Assembly: GCA_963575745.1 (NCBI GenBank)
Contig: CAUYUJ010022533.1
Coordinates: forward strand, 28,501 to 92,500
Source of the DNA: Prorocentrum cordatum
Lineage: Eukaryota; Sar; Dinophyceae; Prorocentrales; Prorocentraceae
Direction: 5' to 3'
Length of the DNA stretch: 64,000 nucleotides
Positions 32,165 to 43,998 of the stretch are shown here, in pieces. The position numbers were made by a program, and so were the translations under genes. Each line of letters opens with the position of its first letter. Position 1 is the stretch's first letter. A model generated the notes under the pieces. The model was not told where the DNA came from. It saw only the letters and a program-made list of their open reading frames with translations, and did no database searches.

Positions 32165-32940
32165 ATGCCGCAAAGATGTCGCTGATGATGATGCTGGCAC
32201 CCCGGCTGTTGTGATGATGTTGACGAACCTGATAATGTTGGTGTTGATGAGATGGTGTTGATGATTCTGATGATGATGGTGAATGTGATGGTGATGGTGT
32301 CCCGATGATGATGGTGATGATGATATTGATGATGATGCGGTTGACGATGATGATGGTGATGCTGGTGGTGCTCCGATGATTATGTTGGTGATGATGACGA
32401 TGATGGTGTCCCGATGGCGATGATGATGCGGATGATGATGATGATAATGATGATGATGATGATGGCGAGGTGATGATGAATATTTGTATGATGGTGTCCA
32501 AATGATGATGGTGCTGCTGTTGATGATGATGATGGTGTCCCGATGATGATGATGGTGGTGATGATGATGATGGTGGCGATGACGATGGTGTCCTCATGAT
32601 GATGACGCTGATGGTGGTGATGCTGGTGATGCTGATGATGATGGTGCCCCGATGATGATGATGATGTTGTGCATGCTGATGATGAGACGATGATCATGAT
32701 GATGGTGGCGTTCCGACTCTCATGATGATGATGGTGCCCTGAGCATGATGGTGTTTCTAATGACGATCGTGACGATGATGGTGTGGTGTCCCGATGATGA
32801 TGGTGATGACGATGATGTTGATGATGATTTTTGTGATGTGATGATGACGATGGTGTCCCGATGATGGTGATGAAAATTATGATGTTGATGACGTTGATGA
32901 CGATGATGTTGATGACCATGATGATGACGTTGGTTGCGAG
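32165..32940 (+). repeat. (GAT)n with GATGGTGTCCC minisatellite
   Basis: GAT/GTT/GGT trinucleotides in which GATGGTGTCCCGATGATGAT recurs about ten times at irregular spacing. The long His/Ser-rich frames on the minus strand are artefacts of the repeat. Confidence 0.9.
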
Positions 32941-33165
32941 ACCGATTGTGATATCGATGGTGACATCGATCGTGATACCGAATTTGAGATCGATATTGGG
33001 ATCGATCGTGAGATCGATTGTGAAATCGATAGTCTGATCGATTGTGAGATCGATCGAATGAGATAGATCAAGTGATATCGACTGTGGTATCGATCGAGTG
33101 AGATCGATCGAGCGAAACCGATAGTGATATCGATAGTGATACCGATAGTGAGTCGGATCGAGTAA
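32941..33165 (+). repeat. 12-bp ATCGAT-containing minisatellite
   Basis: Units such as ATCGATCGTGAG and ATCGATTGTGAA repeat with a 12-bp period, giving more than 15 ATCGAT-like sites. The minus frame encodes a four-residue repeat (SIDLTIDQTIDF), which is probably incidental. Confidence 0.85.
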
Positions 33166-34040
33166 GACGTTGGTCCCCCCCCCGAACCTCCTTATCACCC
33201 GAAAGGTGGTCGTATAGGTAGTGAACAATATTAACCCCTCGGAGCAGGGACAGCAGGGATGTTGACAGACAGAAGACAAAACTCGTTCAACCACCTACGC
33301 CCGCAAGGGTGTTGGGACGCACAGGGCATAGGGACCACAGGGCAAATTCGTCATGCGGCATTGTCGGGCGATTTATCGCTGCGCGTTGCGTGCGCCCAGA
33401 CGGCTCGCGCCCACGCTGGGATTCCCGCGCGCGTGGCGCACGGCGGGATTGGCGCGCGCTGGACATGCGCGCGCGCGCCGGAGCCATTGCGCGCGCCTCC
33501 GTTGCGGGCGAAGCGCGAGGCGCGCGTGCGCGCGCCAGGCACGCTCGCGCGCAGGGGGGATGACGCGCGCGCAACAAAGTAGTGAATCACCAAGAACAGC
33601 GTGCAGTTCGTCCGCGTTGCGCACGGCCGAAATCAGCATCAACGCGAGATCCATGAGTCGGGGCGGGCGGCCGGGTCGGATAACGGATTCCGACGGCCGG
33701 TTTAGGGCGATTCGGGCACGCTTGGAACGCTTTCGACGAGGTGCAGGTGCTGGAAAGCATTCACTGGCGAGAACACCTCCAGGAACAAATGAAAACGTCC
33801 GAAAGCCGACGCGAAACTTCAGCAAACATGTTCCTCCGAGCGCCCCCTCTCGTGAGCCCCCCCCCTCGTGGGTCTGTTGCTGTGGCTTCGGAACAAGTTC
33901 AGGAAGTATTCAAAGTGCCACAGGCCTTCCGAGCCTTCTGAAGAGGTCTGCCTCCTCGTTTCCCCCTCCTCAACATCCTCCTCGTCCTCCTCAACATCAA
34001 AATCATCTCCTCGCGCGCGCGGGGGAGGAGGGATACTAAG
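33166..34040 (+). other. GC-alternating region and flank, no gene
   Basis: 33380-33575 is dense in alternating CG/GC dinucleotides (GCGCGCGCGCC, CGCGCGC), a potential Z-DNA-forming stretch. All six frames are open by composition only. The remainder (33576-34040) holds nothing recognised. Confidence 0.4.
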
Positions 34041-34590
34041 AGTCAAAGGATGGAGGAGGAGGAGGAGGAGGAGCAGCAGCAGCGGTAGCAACAGAAACAG
34101 CAGCTGCAGGAGCAGGAGCAGGAGGGGAAGTAGGAAGAAAAGTCAAGAGGATAAGGAAACATAGGAGGAGGCCCCGTGCTTGACGTCAAAAGAAAAGGAG
34201 GCAGAAGGAAGCAGGAGGGAGGCGCAGGAAGACGATGATGATGAGGAGACGGAGGAGGACCAGTGCAAACCCAAGACCCATTAACGATGTGGCAACAAAC
34301 CCTCCCTCCAAGCACTCTCGTCATAGGCCCTATGCAGGGGTTCGTTATCACGGATGGAAGTGCCCCGTTGGAAAATAACCGTTTGAAAATCCTGAATTGC
34401 GCCAGGACGCCGTTCTTGGGAGTTCAGCGCCGTGAAGCACCGCTACTGTTGCGTCTTGACGATCATGAACTGTGTCAAATACACGTTCTGGGACTTCAAC
34501 GCCCGCCACGAATCGACTTAAGTGTTGCGCCCTGACAATCCGGCATCATACTAAAACACCGTTACTGGGGCGTTAACAAAGAGAATATTT
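34041..34590 (+). other. Purine-rich segment and unannotated flank
   Basis: GGAGGAGG and AGCAGC repeats at 34045-34130, then about 450 bp without features. Confidence 0.4.
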
Positions 34591-34591
34591 G

Positions 34592-34985
34592 ACACTGTTG
34601 TAAGCGCTTAGGAGCCACCCTCCATCCGTGAAGCTGTTGTATTTGTATGGCGAGTGCGCGCGGCGCTAAGGCGAGAGCCACATGTTGAAAACGACCCGCC
34701 CTCCATCCGCGAAGTTGTTGCATAATGTTATGACGAATGTGAGCGTCGATAAGGCGAGAGCACATTTTGAAAAAGGACTTGTCACCAACGCGTCAAACTC
34801 GTTGAAGTTTTTAGGACGGACGCGCGCGGCGCTGAAGCGAGAACCACATTTTTGAAAAGATCCCGCCCCAAAATGTTGAAACCCGTGCAATGTTTGGAGA
34901 CGAGTGTGCGTGGTGATCAGGCGAGAGCCACATGTTGAAAACCACCCGCCCTCCATCAATGAAGCTGCTGCAACGTGTCAGTTCC
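34592..34985 (+). repeat. Degenerate ~85-bp tandem repeat, about 4 units
   Basis: The block GCGAGAGCCACATGTTGAAA, followed by CCCGCCCTCCATC and GAAG(C/T)TGTTG, recurs at about 34672, 34757, 34846 and 34920. An AATGTTNNGACGA(A/G)TG-like segment also recurs. No coding potential. Confidence 0.7.
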
Positions 34986-35074
34986 AGGCTCGCAAGTGGT
35001 GAGGACGTTTCTGGCGAAACGCCCGGCCCGCCCTTCCCATTTGTTTCGGGGCGCGACAGGGAGAAGTTCTTCAT

Positions 35075-35250
35075 GCGGGAAGGGGGAGGAGGAGGAAGGA
35101 GGAGGCGGCGGAGGAGGAGGAGGAGGAGGAGAAGGAGGAAGAAACAGGAGGAGGCGGACGAGGACGAGGAGGAGGAGGAGGAGGAAGAAGAGGAGGAGCA
35201 GGACGAGGACGAGGACGACGAGGAGGACGAGGAGGAAGAAGAGGAGTAGG
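35075..35250 (+). repeat. (GGA)n / GAGGACGAGG purine tract
   Basis: Near-continuous purine trinucleotides; the acidic and basic frames across it are artefacts. Confidence 0.85.
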
Positions 35251-35299
35251 AGGCGGATAAGGAGGAGCACCCCCCGGCCGCCGCCTCTGGCCCCGCCGA

Positions 35300-35400
35300 G
35301 CGCCCCCCGCCGGCGGCGAGGCCGCCAAGCTCCGCGCTGAGGCGGAGGAGATGCAGCGGACCCGCCGCGGGGCGGGCGCGGAAAGCGGGCGAACGGCGGC
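35300..35400 (+). CDS. Coding-like island 2 (possible exon, coiled-coil)
   Basis: The frame starting at 35318 reads EAAKLRAEAEEMQRTRRGAG, strongly coiled-coil in character and similar to island 1 at 29882. An upstream CCGAG is a candidate acceptor. It lies on the plus strand, as do islands 1 and 3. No clear donor is visible, and a composition artefact of GC-rich DNA cannot be excluded. Confidence 0.3.
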
Positions 35401-35409
35401 CTCTCTTCC

Positions 35410-35673
35410 CTCGCCTCAGCTTCGGGGAGGTGTGCTCCTCCTCATCCTCCTCCTCCTCCTCCTCGCCCCAGCTTCGGGGAGGGGGGCGGGCCTCGATCCA
35501 ACTCCTGGATCCCCAGCCCTCCTCGATCCTCGATCCTCTCTGCCCTCGTCGAGGGGGGAGAGTCGAGGAGGGGGTCGAGGATCGAGGAAGTTCGAGGATC
35601 GAGGAGCGGGATCGGGACCAGGGGGCCAACGGCAGTCCAGGCCTCCCAGATGTGGTCGGGGCAGCCGGGGTCG
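35410..35673 (+). repeat. CTCC tract and TCGAGGATCGAGG repeats
   Basis: A pyrimidine tract with a duplicated CTCGCCTCAGCTTCGGGGAGG-like segment (35410-35480), then GATCCTCGATCC and GTCGAGGATCGAGG repeats. No gene. Confidence 0.6.
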
Positions 35674-35901
35674 GAGGATCGCGCCGCATCGCCGAGACGT
35701 GGACGATGCGGCTCGAGGCAGAGCCCGACTTTCTCCATGCCGACGGCGCTAGTGCAATGCCGGCGTCGCTGGCGCATCGCCGAGGCAACTGCCATGCGGC
35801 GCTGCGATACACCAGCGTCGTCGGCATGGAGAAAGCCGGACGCCGCATCAAGCCGCATCGCCGACGCATCGCCGACGCACCGGCTATGCGGCGCGATCCT
35901 C
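35674..35901. repeat. Large imperfect palindrome (foldback), ~228 bp
   Basis: The outer arms GAGGATCGCGCCGCAT and its complement ATGCGGCGCGATCCTC, and the inner arms GACTTTCTCCATGCCGACG and CGTCGGCATGGAGAAAGCC, are nested inverted repeats centred near 35787. GCATCGCCGA also repeats directly. Confidence 0.75.
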
Positions 35902-35975
35902 GCGATCCTCCAACCCCATCTAGAACCCCATCCGGGAGGCCTTCAGTTGAGGGGGGGGATCGTTTGGAGGGGCTC

Positions 35976-36171
35976 AGTTGCCCCGATACGCCCGCTGTGA
36001 AACGCAACACGTGCCGTACTCAAGACGTCCGTGATAATACGCTGCGTGTTGGCTCGGCACGTGTTGGCCCCACGTGCTGGCGAACGTGTCTTGCCAGGCC
36101 TACGTGTTCAATCTGCGTGCTGAACTCCGTATCAAAACGCTGCGGGTTGCGTGTGGCGCATCGGGGCAGCT
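35976..36171 (+). mobile_element. MITE family 2, copy outside the spacers
   Basis: The left end AGTTGCCCCGATACGCCC and the right end GCGCATCGGGGCAGCT are inverted repeats, followed by TAA. It is about 195 bp with no ORF and internal CACGTGTTGG-like repeats shared with the copies at 5930 and 16502. This third location, outside the duplicated spacer, shows it is an independently mobile family. Confidence 0.7.
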
Positions 36172-36520
36172 AAGGGCCAGGGGCAGGCAGGGAGCCAGGG
36201 GCAACGCTTGCGGGCTGGATTTGTACCCATATCCACTGCGTCTTGGACTCCTCTGGAAAGGGTCGCTGACAGGCCGAGGCGCAGTGGATGTGGATAAACA
36301 CCGAGCCTCCATGGCGCCAGATGTTGAGCCGTGTTCAGGGCGCCTCTGGCCTCTGGGGAAGGGGACCCGAGCCTCCAAGGCGCAGCTCTGGCCCACCATG
36401 CCTCGGCGCGACGCGCCAACCACGCCTGAGTCCCCCAGCGTCAGCGCCCCGAGCTTTTTGTCCAGGCCTCTCGCCCCACAAAACAAAGCGACACGCTATA
36501 TCTGCCTGCAAGGAATAACG
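36172..36520 (+). other. Unannotated sequence
   Basis: No gene or repeat recognised. Several short frames lack coding character. Confidence 0.35.
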
Positions 36521-36523
36521 TTA

Positions 36524-36675
36524 CGTTGGGCGCGTCCCCCTACAGGAGGAATATTCAAGCACAGACAAACAATAGGCAGGGGACGATGCTGCGATTATGC
36601 TTTTCTATTCTTGACTCGTTCTGGCTATTGCTGATCTTTCTTGTAAAATCCGCCTGTATGGGGACATGCCCGAGC
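36524..36675 (+). mobile_element. MITE family 1, copy 2
   Basis: About 152 bp. The left end GGGCGCGTCCCCCTACAGGA and the right end CCTGTATGGGGACATGCCCG are inverted repeats matching copy 1. The flanks are TTA (left) and TAA (right), a diverged TWA pair. The internal sequence is AT-richer than its surroundings. Confidence 0.7.
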
Positions 36676-37015
36676 TAAGGATAGCGCTTTGCCGGGGCAG
36701 CCGCCGCGACACGCCAAGCGAGAGTTCCCGACGGCAGCATTCGCGACTCAACCACTCTCGGGCCTTCCAGGAGAGCCCCCCACCTCTTCCCGGGCGGCCC
36801 GCCGAGGAGGTTCGAGAATCGGGCGTTGCGCAACGGGGGGCGATCAGTGGAAAGGGGTGGAGAAAGAGCCGTTGTCGCCATCCTACTACTCACCCTTTTG
36901 CGCTGTGCCAGCGTGGGCCTGAGTGTGGCGTCGCGTATGATCACGGCGGCTCGTGTTGAGCTCCAGGCGGCGTGTTGCGCATCGGGGCAGAACAGCTCTT
37001 GAGGTCACTTGCAGG
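36676..37015 (+). other. Unannotated sequence with a MITE family 2 fragment
   Basis: GTGTTGCGCATCGGGGCAG at 36971-36989 is a right-end fragment of MITE family 2. The rest holds nothing recognised. Confidence 0.4.
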
Positions 37016-37130
37016 GCCTCCCGCGGCCCCAGCCAGGACCATGGCGAAGGAGCGGCGCGTGACCCGGGCCCGCCAGCTGCTGAACGCCTGCGGCATCGAC
37101 AACTGCTACGGCGAGGACGAGCGAGGAGGA
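37016..37130 (+). CDS. Coding-like island 3 (possible exon)
   Basis: After a candidate acceptor (TTGCAG at 37010-37015) the frame reads PPAAPARTMAKERRVTRARQ and continues LLNACGIDNCYGEDE before GAGGAG purine repeats begin. The composition is protein-like (basic helix, then a mixed segment). It could be the next exon after islands 1 and 2, or a separate start at the ATG in RTMAKERR. Function unknown. Confidence 0.35.
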
Positions 37131-37164
37131 GAACGAGGAGGAACAGACGGAAAAGTGGAACAAC

Positions 37165-37288
37165 ATAATAATAATACTAATAGTAATAATAATAATAGTA
37201 ATAATAATAATACTAATCCTAATACTAATACTGAGAAGAAGAAGAATAAGAAGAGGAATAATAACAATACTCATAAGACGACTGATCA

Positions 37289-37375
<87 letters not shown>

Positions 37376-37390
37376 GACTACTAGTACTAA
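37165..37390 (+). repeat. (AAT)n followed by (ACT)n microsatellite
   Basis: AATAATACTAAT-type repeats (37165-37270), then about 30 uninterrupted ACT units (37288-37375). Confidence 0.95.
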
Positions 37391-37563
37391 TAATATTAAT
37401 GCACAGAAGAATAATAAGAAGAAGGCGGAAGGGAGGGCCAGAGAAGCTGGAAAAGGAGGAGGAGGAGAAGGATGATCATGAAAAAAGGACGGGAGAGTTG
37501 GAGACTTGGAGAGGGAGGAGCAGGACGAGGAGCAACAGACGGAAAAGGTCGGGCGGGTGTTCA
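37391..37563 (+). other. Purine-rich unannotated sequence
   Basis: GAAGAAGG and GGAGGAGG stretches; no gene seen. Confidence 0.4.
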
Positions 37564-37705
37564 TGGGGGGTGGCTTAAATGGGGTGAATAAAGGCCCTAC
37601 ATGGAGCCCTTTCGGGCCCCTTTTGGTCCCCTGCTGGCTCCAAAAGCTGCCCTAAAGGGCTTCTTTTTGGGCCGCGTTTTCACCCCCATTTAGGTCACCC
37701 CCCCA
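37564..37705. mobile_element. Putative MITE family 3 (TIR element, 142 bp)
   Basis: The left end TGGGGGGTGGCTTAAATGGG is inverted at the right end (CCCCCATTTAGGTCACCCCC), with further inner complementarity (GGGCCC, CCCTTT/AAAGGG). No ORF. Only one copy was seen in the window, so mobility is inferred from structure. Confidence 0.55.
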
Positions 37706-37729
37706 TTGTCACCCGCCAGAGAAGAAAAT

Positions 37730-37945
37730 ATAACAAAAATAAGAATAAGAAGAAGAAGAAGAATAAGAAGAAGAAGAAGCAGAAGCAGAAGAGGAAGAAC
37801 AAACAGGAAGTGAGAGTTGGAGAAGGAGGAGAAGGAGGAGGGAAAGAGGAGGGGGAGGCGAAGGGGACGATTGGAGGAGGAGGAGGAGGAGGTGGAGAAG
37901 GAGGAGGAGGAGAAGGAGGAGGAGGAGGAGGAGGTCGGAAGACGC
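37730..37945 (+). repeat. AAGAAG/AATAAG then GGAGGA purine tract
   Basis: Two successive purine-rich trinucleotide tracts with no gene. Confidence 0.85.
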
Positions 37946-38039
37946 TGACGAGGACGAGGATGGGGATTGGGGGAGGAAGGGAAAAGGAGCGGAGCGCGAC
38001 GACGAGCAGAGCACGACGACGAGCAGGGCACGGCGACGA

Positions 38040-38245
38040 GTAGAACACGGCGCCCTCGCCGTCAGTTGCACTCCGTGTCGGGCAGCGACGGCGGCAAGGC
38101 GGCGGCGGCGGCGCGGGGGGGTCGGGCGCCCGCGCGCGCAGCGGCAGCGCGCGCGGCCGAGGGGCGTCGCCGCCGCCGTCTCCGCTCCTGACGCGTCTGC
38201 TCGCACTGGTGCCTTCGGAACTCGTCCTCGAAGGCTTTCGCGGCT
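38040..38245 (+). other. GC-rich segment, weakly coding-like
   Basis: One plus frame reads SGSDGGKAAAAARGGRAPAR and ends at a stop near 38191. Another reads LLTRLLALVPSELVLEGFRG to a stop near 38247. Either could be a terminal exon of the island 1-3 gene, but high GC alone can produce such frames. Confidence 0.2.
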
Positions 38246-38249
38246 GAGG

Positions 38250-38345
38250 GTAAGTCGGGCGTGTCCCTCTACGGGTGGAAAATTCAAAAAGAGTCAAAGA
38301 ACAGTCTGGGGACGAGTTCTCTATATATGAAAGAGCGTGTTCTAC
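38250..38345 (+). mobile_element. MITE family 1, copy 3 (left part)
   Basis: TAA is followed by GTCGGGCGTGTCCCTCTACG, matching the left terminal repeat of the copies at 31336 and 36524. The right terminal repeat is absent and the next sequence is the CCGGTTCGAACC repeat block, so the element is truncated. Confidence 0.6.
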
Positions 38346-38359
38346 CGCTGCTGGCGGAA

Positions 38360-39270
38360 AGCCGGGGGGGTCACTACCGGTTCGAACCCCTCCCCCCCCC
38401 CCCCCTTCCGGAAAACCGGGGGGGGGTCACTACCGGTTCGAACCCCTCCCCCCCCCCCAGTTCATCATGAAAAGGGGGGGGGTCACTACCGGTTCGAACC
38501 CCCCCCCCCCTCGAAAACCGAGTGGGGGTGCGGACAGTGGTGGGGACGGTGTTGGTGGGGACAGTGGTGAGGGGACAGCGGGACAGTGGTGGGGACAGTG
38601 GGACAGTGGGACAGTGGTGGGGACGGTAGTGGTGGGGACAGTGGTGGGGACAATGGTGGGAACAGGGGGGACAGTGAACAGTGGGGACGGCGGTGGTGGG
38701 GACAGTGGTGGTGAGGACAGTGGGAATGAGGTGGAAACAGTGGGACAGTGGAGGGTACAATGGTGGTGGGGACAGTGGTAAAGCGGTGGCGAGGACGGCG
38801 GGGGGACAATGGGACAGAGGTGCAGTGGGGACAGTGGTGGGGACAGCGGGGACAGTGGTGACAGTGGGACAGCTCAGTGGGACAGCGGAGGAGTCAGTGG
38901 GACAGTGGGGACAGTGGGGATAGGCAGTGGTTGGGTCCGTGGAGACAGTGGGGAGAGTGGAACCGTGGTGGGAACAGTGGTGGGAACAGTGGGGACAGTG
39001 CGACAGTGGTGGGGGCACTGGTGGGGACAATAGGGACGGTGGTGGAACCAGTGGGGACAGTGGTGGTGAGGACAGTGGTGCTGGGAACAACAGTGGGGGA
39101 TGTGATGCGAGCGGTGGTAGGGACCGGGAGTCGTTTGCTGGCGGTGCGTGGGGGGGGGGGGTCGAACCGGTAGTGACCCCCTCCGGTTTTCGAGGGGGGG
39201 GGGGGGGGTTCCAACCGGTAGTGACCCCCCCCCCTGGTTTTCCGGATCCGGAGGAGGGGGGGGGGGGTGG
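38360..39270. repeat. GGGGACAGTGG minisatellite flanked by inverted CCGGTTCGAACC blocks
   Basis: The left side has three units of GGGTCACTACCGGTTCGAAC plus poly-C and GAAAACCG (38363-38520). The right side has the inverse, TCGAACCGGTAGTGACCCCC plus GGTTTTC (39168-39255). Between them is a 10-12-bp minisatellite GTGGGGACAGTG (38525-39130). The whole could fold into a giant stem-loop. The frames across it are artefacts. Confidence 0.85.
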
Positions 39271-39445
39271 AAAGGTGCCCCACCTGCCAAAAACCATTTT
39301 GAAACTTTTGAAAATGGTTTTGGACCTCCTGAGAATGGTTTTTCGGCGTTCTGGGGCCTCCTGAAAAAAGGTTCTGCGTACCCCGAGAAATGGTTTGGAA
39401 ACGAACGGGCAATGGTTTTGACATGCGTTCTGGGATGTAGGTAAT
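39271..39445 (+). other. AATGGTTTT-type degenerate repeats
   Basis: AATGGTTTT or AATGGTTTG recurs four or five times at about 30-35 bp spacing. No gene. Confidence 0.5.
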
Positions 39446-40725
<1,280 letters not shown>

Positions 40726-40734
40726 AGTTGAGGT

Positions 40735-42125
40735 CTTTTGAATTGTCTACAATCGAAAAGTTGATATGCAATTCCAAAAACACAATTCAAAACTTCTGTG
40801 GATCTTTAAGGAAGCCGACGGACGCGTCGACTTTTCTATTGTAGACAATCTAGAACGCGGATGCGCGCACATTTCAGAATTTTGTACTCTTAATAGAAAG
40901 GCCGACATGTAATTCCAAAAACTGAATTTCAAATTTTCTGGGGCTCTTCAAGGAGGCCGACGGACGCGTCGACTTCTCTATTGTGGACAATACAAGACGC
41001 AAATACGCGCGCGCGCGTTGAGGTGTTTTGTATTTCTTACACATTAGAATTCGATATTAAATTCCAAAAACTGAATTCAAAATTTTCTGGTGCTCTTTAA
41101 GGAGGCCGACGGACGCGTCGACTTTTCTAGTCTGGACTATAATGAAAACCGGTGCACGCGCGCGCGTTGAGGTGTTTTGTATTCTCTACCATAGAACAGT
41201 CCACAAGTAATTCAAAAAAACTCATTCAAAATTTCTGGGGCTCTTTAAGGAGGCCGACGGACGCGTCGACTTTTCTGTTCTGAACAGTACAGGACGCCGA
41301 TGCGCGCGCGCGCGTTCAAGTGTTTTGTATGGTGTATCATCGAAAAGCCGACATGTAATTCCAAAAACTGAATTCAATTTTTTCTGGGGCTCTTTAAAGA
41401 GGCCGACGGACGCGTCGACTTTTCTAGTCTGGACTATAAAGGGTGTTTTGCATTCTCGACCATAGAACAGTCGACTTTTCTCATCTGGACAATGCAGAAC
41501 GCCGACGCGCGCGTTGAGGAGTTCTGTATTGCCTGCAGTAGAGAAGCCGATATGTAATTTCAAAAACTGAATTCAAAATTTCTGGTGCCTTTTATGGAGG
41601 CCGACGGACATGTCGACTTTTCTATTGTGGACAATACAAAACGCCGATGTGCGCACGCGCGTTGAGGAGTTCTGTAATGTCTACAACTGATATGTCGGCA
41701 TGTAATCCAAAAACAGAATTCAAAATTTCTGTGCCCTTTTAGGAGGCCGACGGACGCGTCGACTTTTCTATTGTGGACAATACAGAACGCCGATGCGCGC
41801 GCGCGTTGATGAGTTCTGCAATCTGCAAAAGAAAAGTCGACATGTAATTCCAAAAACTGAATTCAAACTTTCTGGGGCTCCTTCAGGAGGCCGACGGACG
41901 CGTCGACTTTTCTATTGTGGGCAATGCAGAAAACCGAAGCACGCGCGCATTGAGGAGTGTTGTCTTGTCTACAATAGGAGTCCCGACATGTAATTCCAGA
42001 AACTGGCTTCAAAATTTCTGATGCCCTTTTAAGGAGGCCGACGGACGAGTCGACTTTTCTATTCTGGACAATACATAATACCGATGCGCGCGCGCGTGGA
42101 GGAAGTGCGTATTGTGTACATTCGA
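40735..42125. repeat. ~145-bp hairpin satellite, 9 units
   Basis: The landmark GACGCGTCGAC (mutated in two units) occurs at about 40824, 40966, 41115, 41263, 41412, 41609, 41756, 41900 and 42047, spaced 142-149 bp apart with one 197-bp unit. Each unit has a stem made of GTCGACTTTTCTATTGTGGA, then CAATACAGAAC, and its imperfect inverse. The loop is GCGCGCGCG-rich. A constant linker follows (AATTCCAAAAACTGAATTCA). Confidence 0.9.
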
Positions 42126-42975
<850 letters not shown>

Positions 42976-43054
42976 ATAATTATGTGAGCAATACGCGTCG
43001 TTGTTGTTGGTTCAGCCGTGTTCGCCGTCGTATCAGAACTACTAGTAACGGTAT
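42976..43054 (+). other. Short unique island between AGT blocks
   Basis: About 80 bp of unique sequence. It is similar in wording to the 42580-42725 island (ATCAG near GTAG), but nothing was identified. Confidence 0.35.
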
Positions 43055-43159
43055 GAATAGCAATAGTAGTAGTAGTAGTAGTAGTAGTAGCAGTAGTAGT
43101 AGTAGTAGCCGTCGTAGTAGTAGTAGTAGTAATAATAATACTAGTAGTAGTAGTAGTAA

Positions 43160-43220
<61 letters not shown>

Positions 43221-43306
43221 CGGTCGTAGCAGTAGCAGCAGTGGTAGCAGTAGGAGTAGCAGTAGTTGTGATAGTAGGCGTCGTAGTAGTAGTAGTAGTA
43301 GTAGTG

Positions 43307-43343
<37 letters not shown>

Positions 43344-43415
43344 TAGTGGTAGTAGTCGTAGTCGTAGTCGTAGCAGTGGTAGCCGCAGTAGTAGTAGTAG
43401 TGGAAGTCGTAGCAG

Positions 43416-43472
<57 letters not shown>

Positions 43473-43555
43473 CGGTGGCAGTAGTACTAGTAGTAGTAGT
43501 AGTAGTCGTAGCAGTAGTAGTACTAGTCGTAGTCGTAGTCGTCGTCGTCGCGGAC

Positions 43556-43593
<38 letters not shown>

Positions 43594-43639
43594 CGTAGTC
43601 GTAGTAGTAGTAGTAGAGGTGGTCGTAGTAGTAGTAGCC

Positions 43640-43676
<37 letters not shown>

Positions 43677-43952
43677 GAGTAGTAGTAGTAGCCGTAGTAG
43701 TCTTAGTAGTGGTGGTAGTAATAATTGTTTCTTGTAGTAGTGATCGCAGTAGTAGTAGTAGTAGTAGCAGTAGTAGTAGTAGTAGTAGTAGTAGACGTGA
43801 CATCAGCATTATAACTAACAGCAGTAGTAGTAGTAGTAATAGCAGTAGTAGTAGTACTAGCAGTAGTAGCAGTAGTAGTATTAGTCGTAGTTGTAATAGT
43901 AGTAGTAGTAGTAGTCGTGGAAATCGTAGCAGGATTAGTATCAGTAGTAGTG

Positions 43953-43998
<46 letters not shown>

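Noticed and set aside
33380-33577. Arg/Ala-rich protein frames in the CG-alternating stretch
   Set aside because: All six frames are open because of composition, with no codon-position bias or splice context.
38370-38400. tRNA or pol III promoter from GGTTCGAACC
   Set aside because: No A-box, acceptor stem or cloverleaf can be formed around it, and the motif belongs to a G/C-homopolymer-rich tandem repeat.
40735-42125. Nucleosome-length (147 bp) positioning satellite
   Set aside because: The period varies (142-149, one 197), and dinoflagellates do not package bulk DNA in nucleosomes, so the size match is not meaningful.
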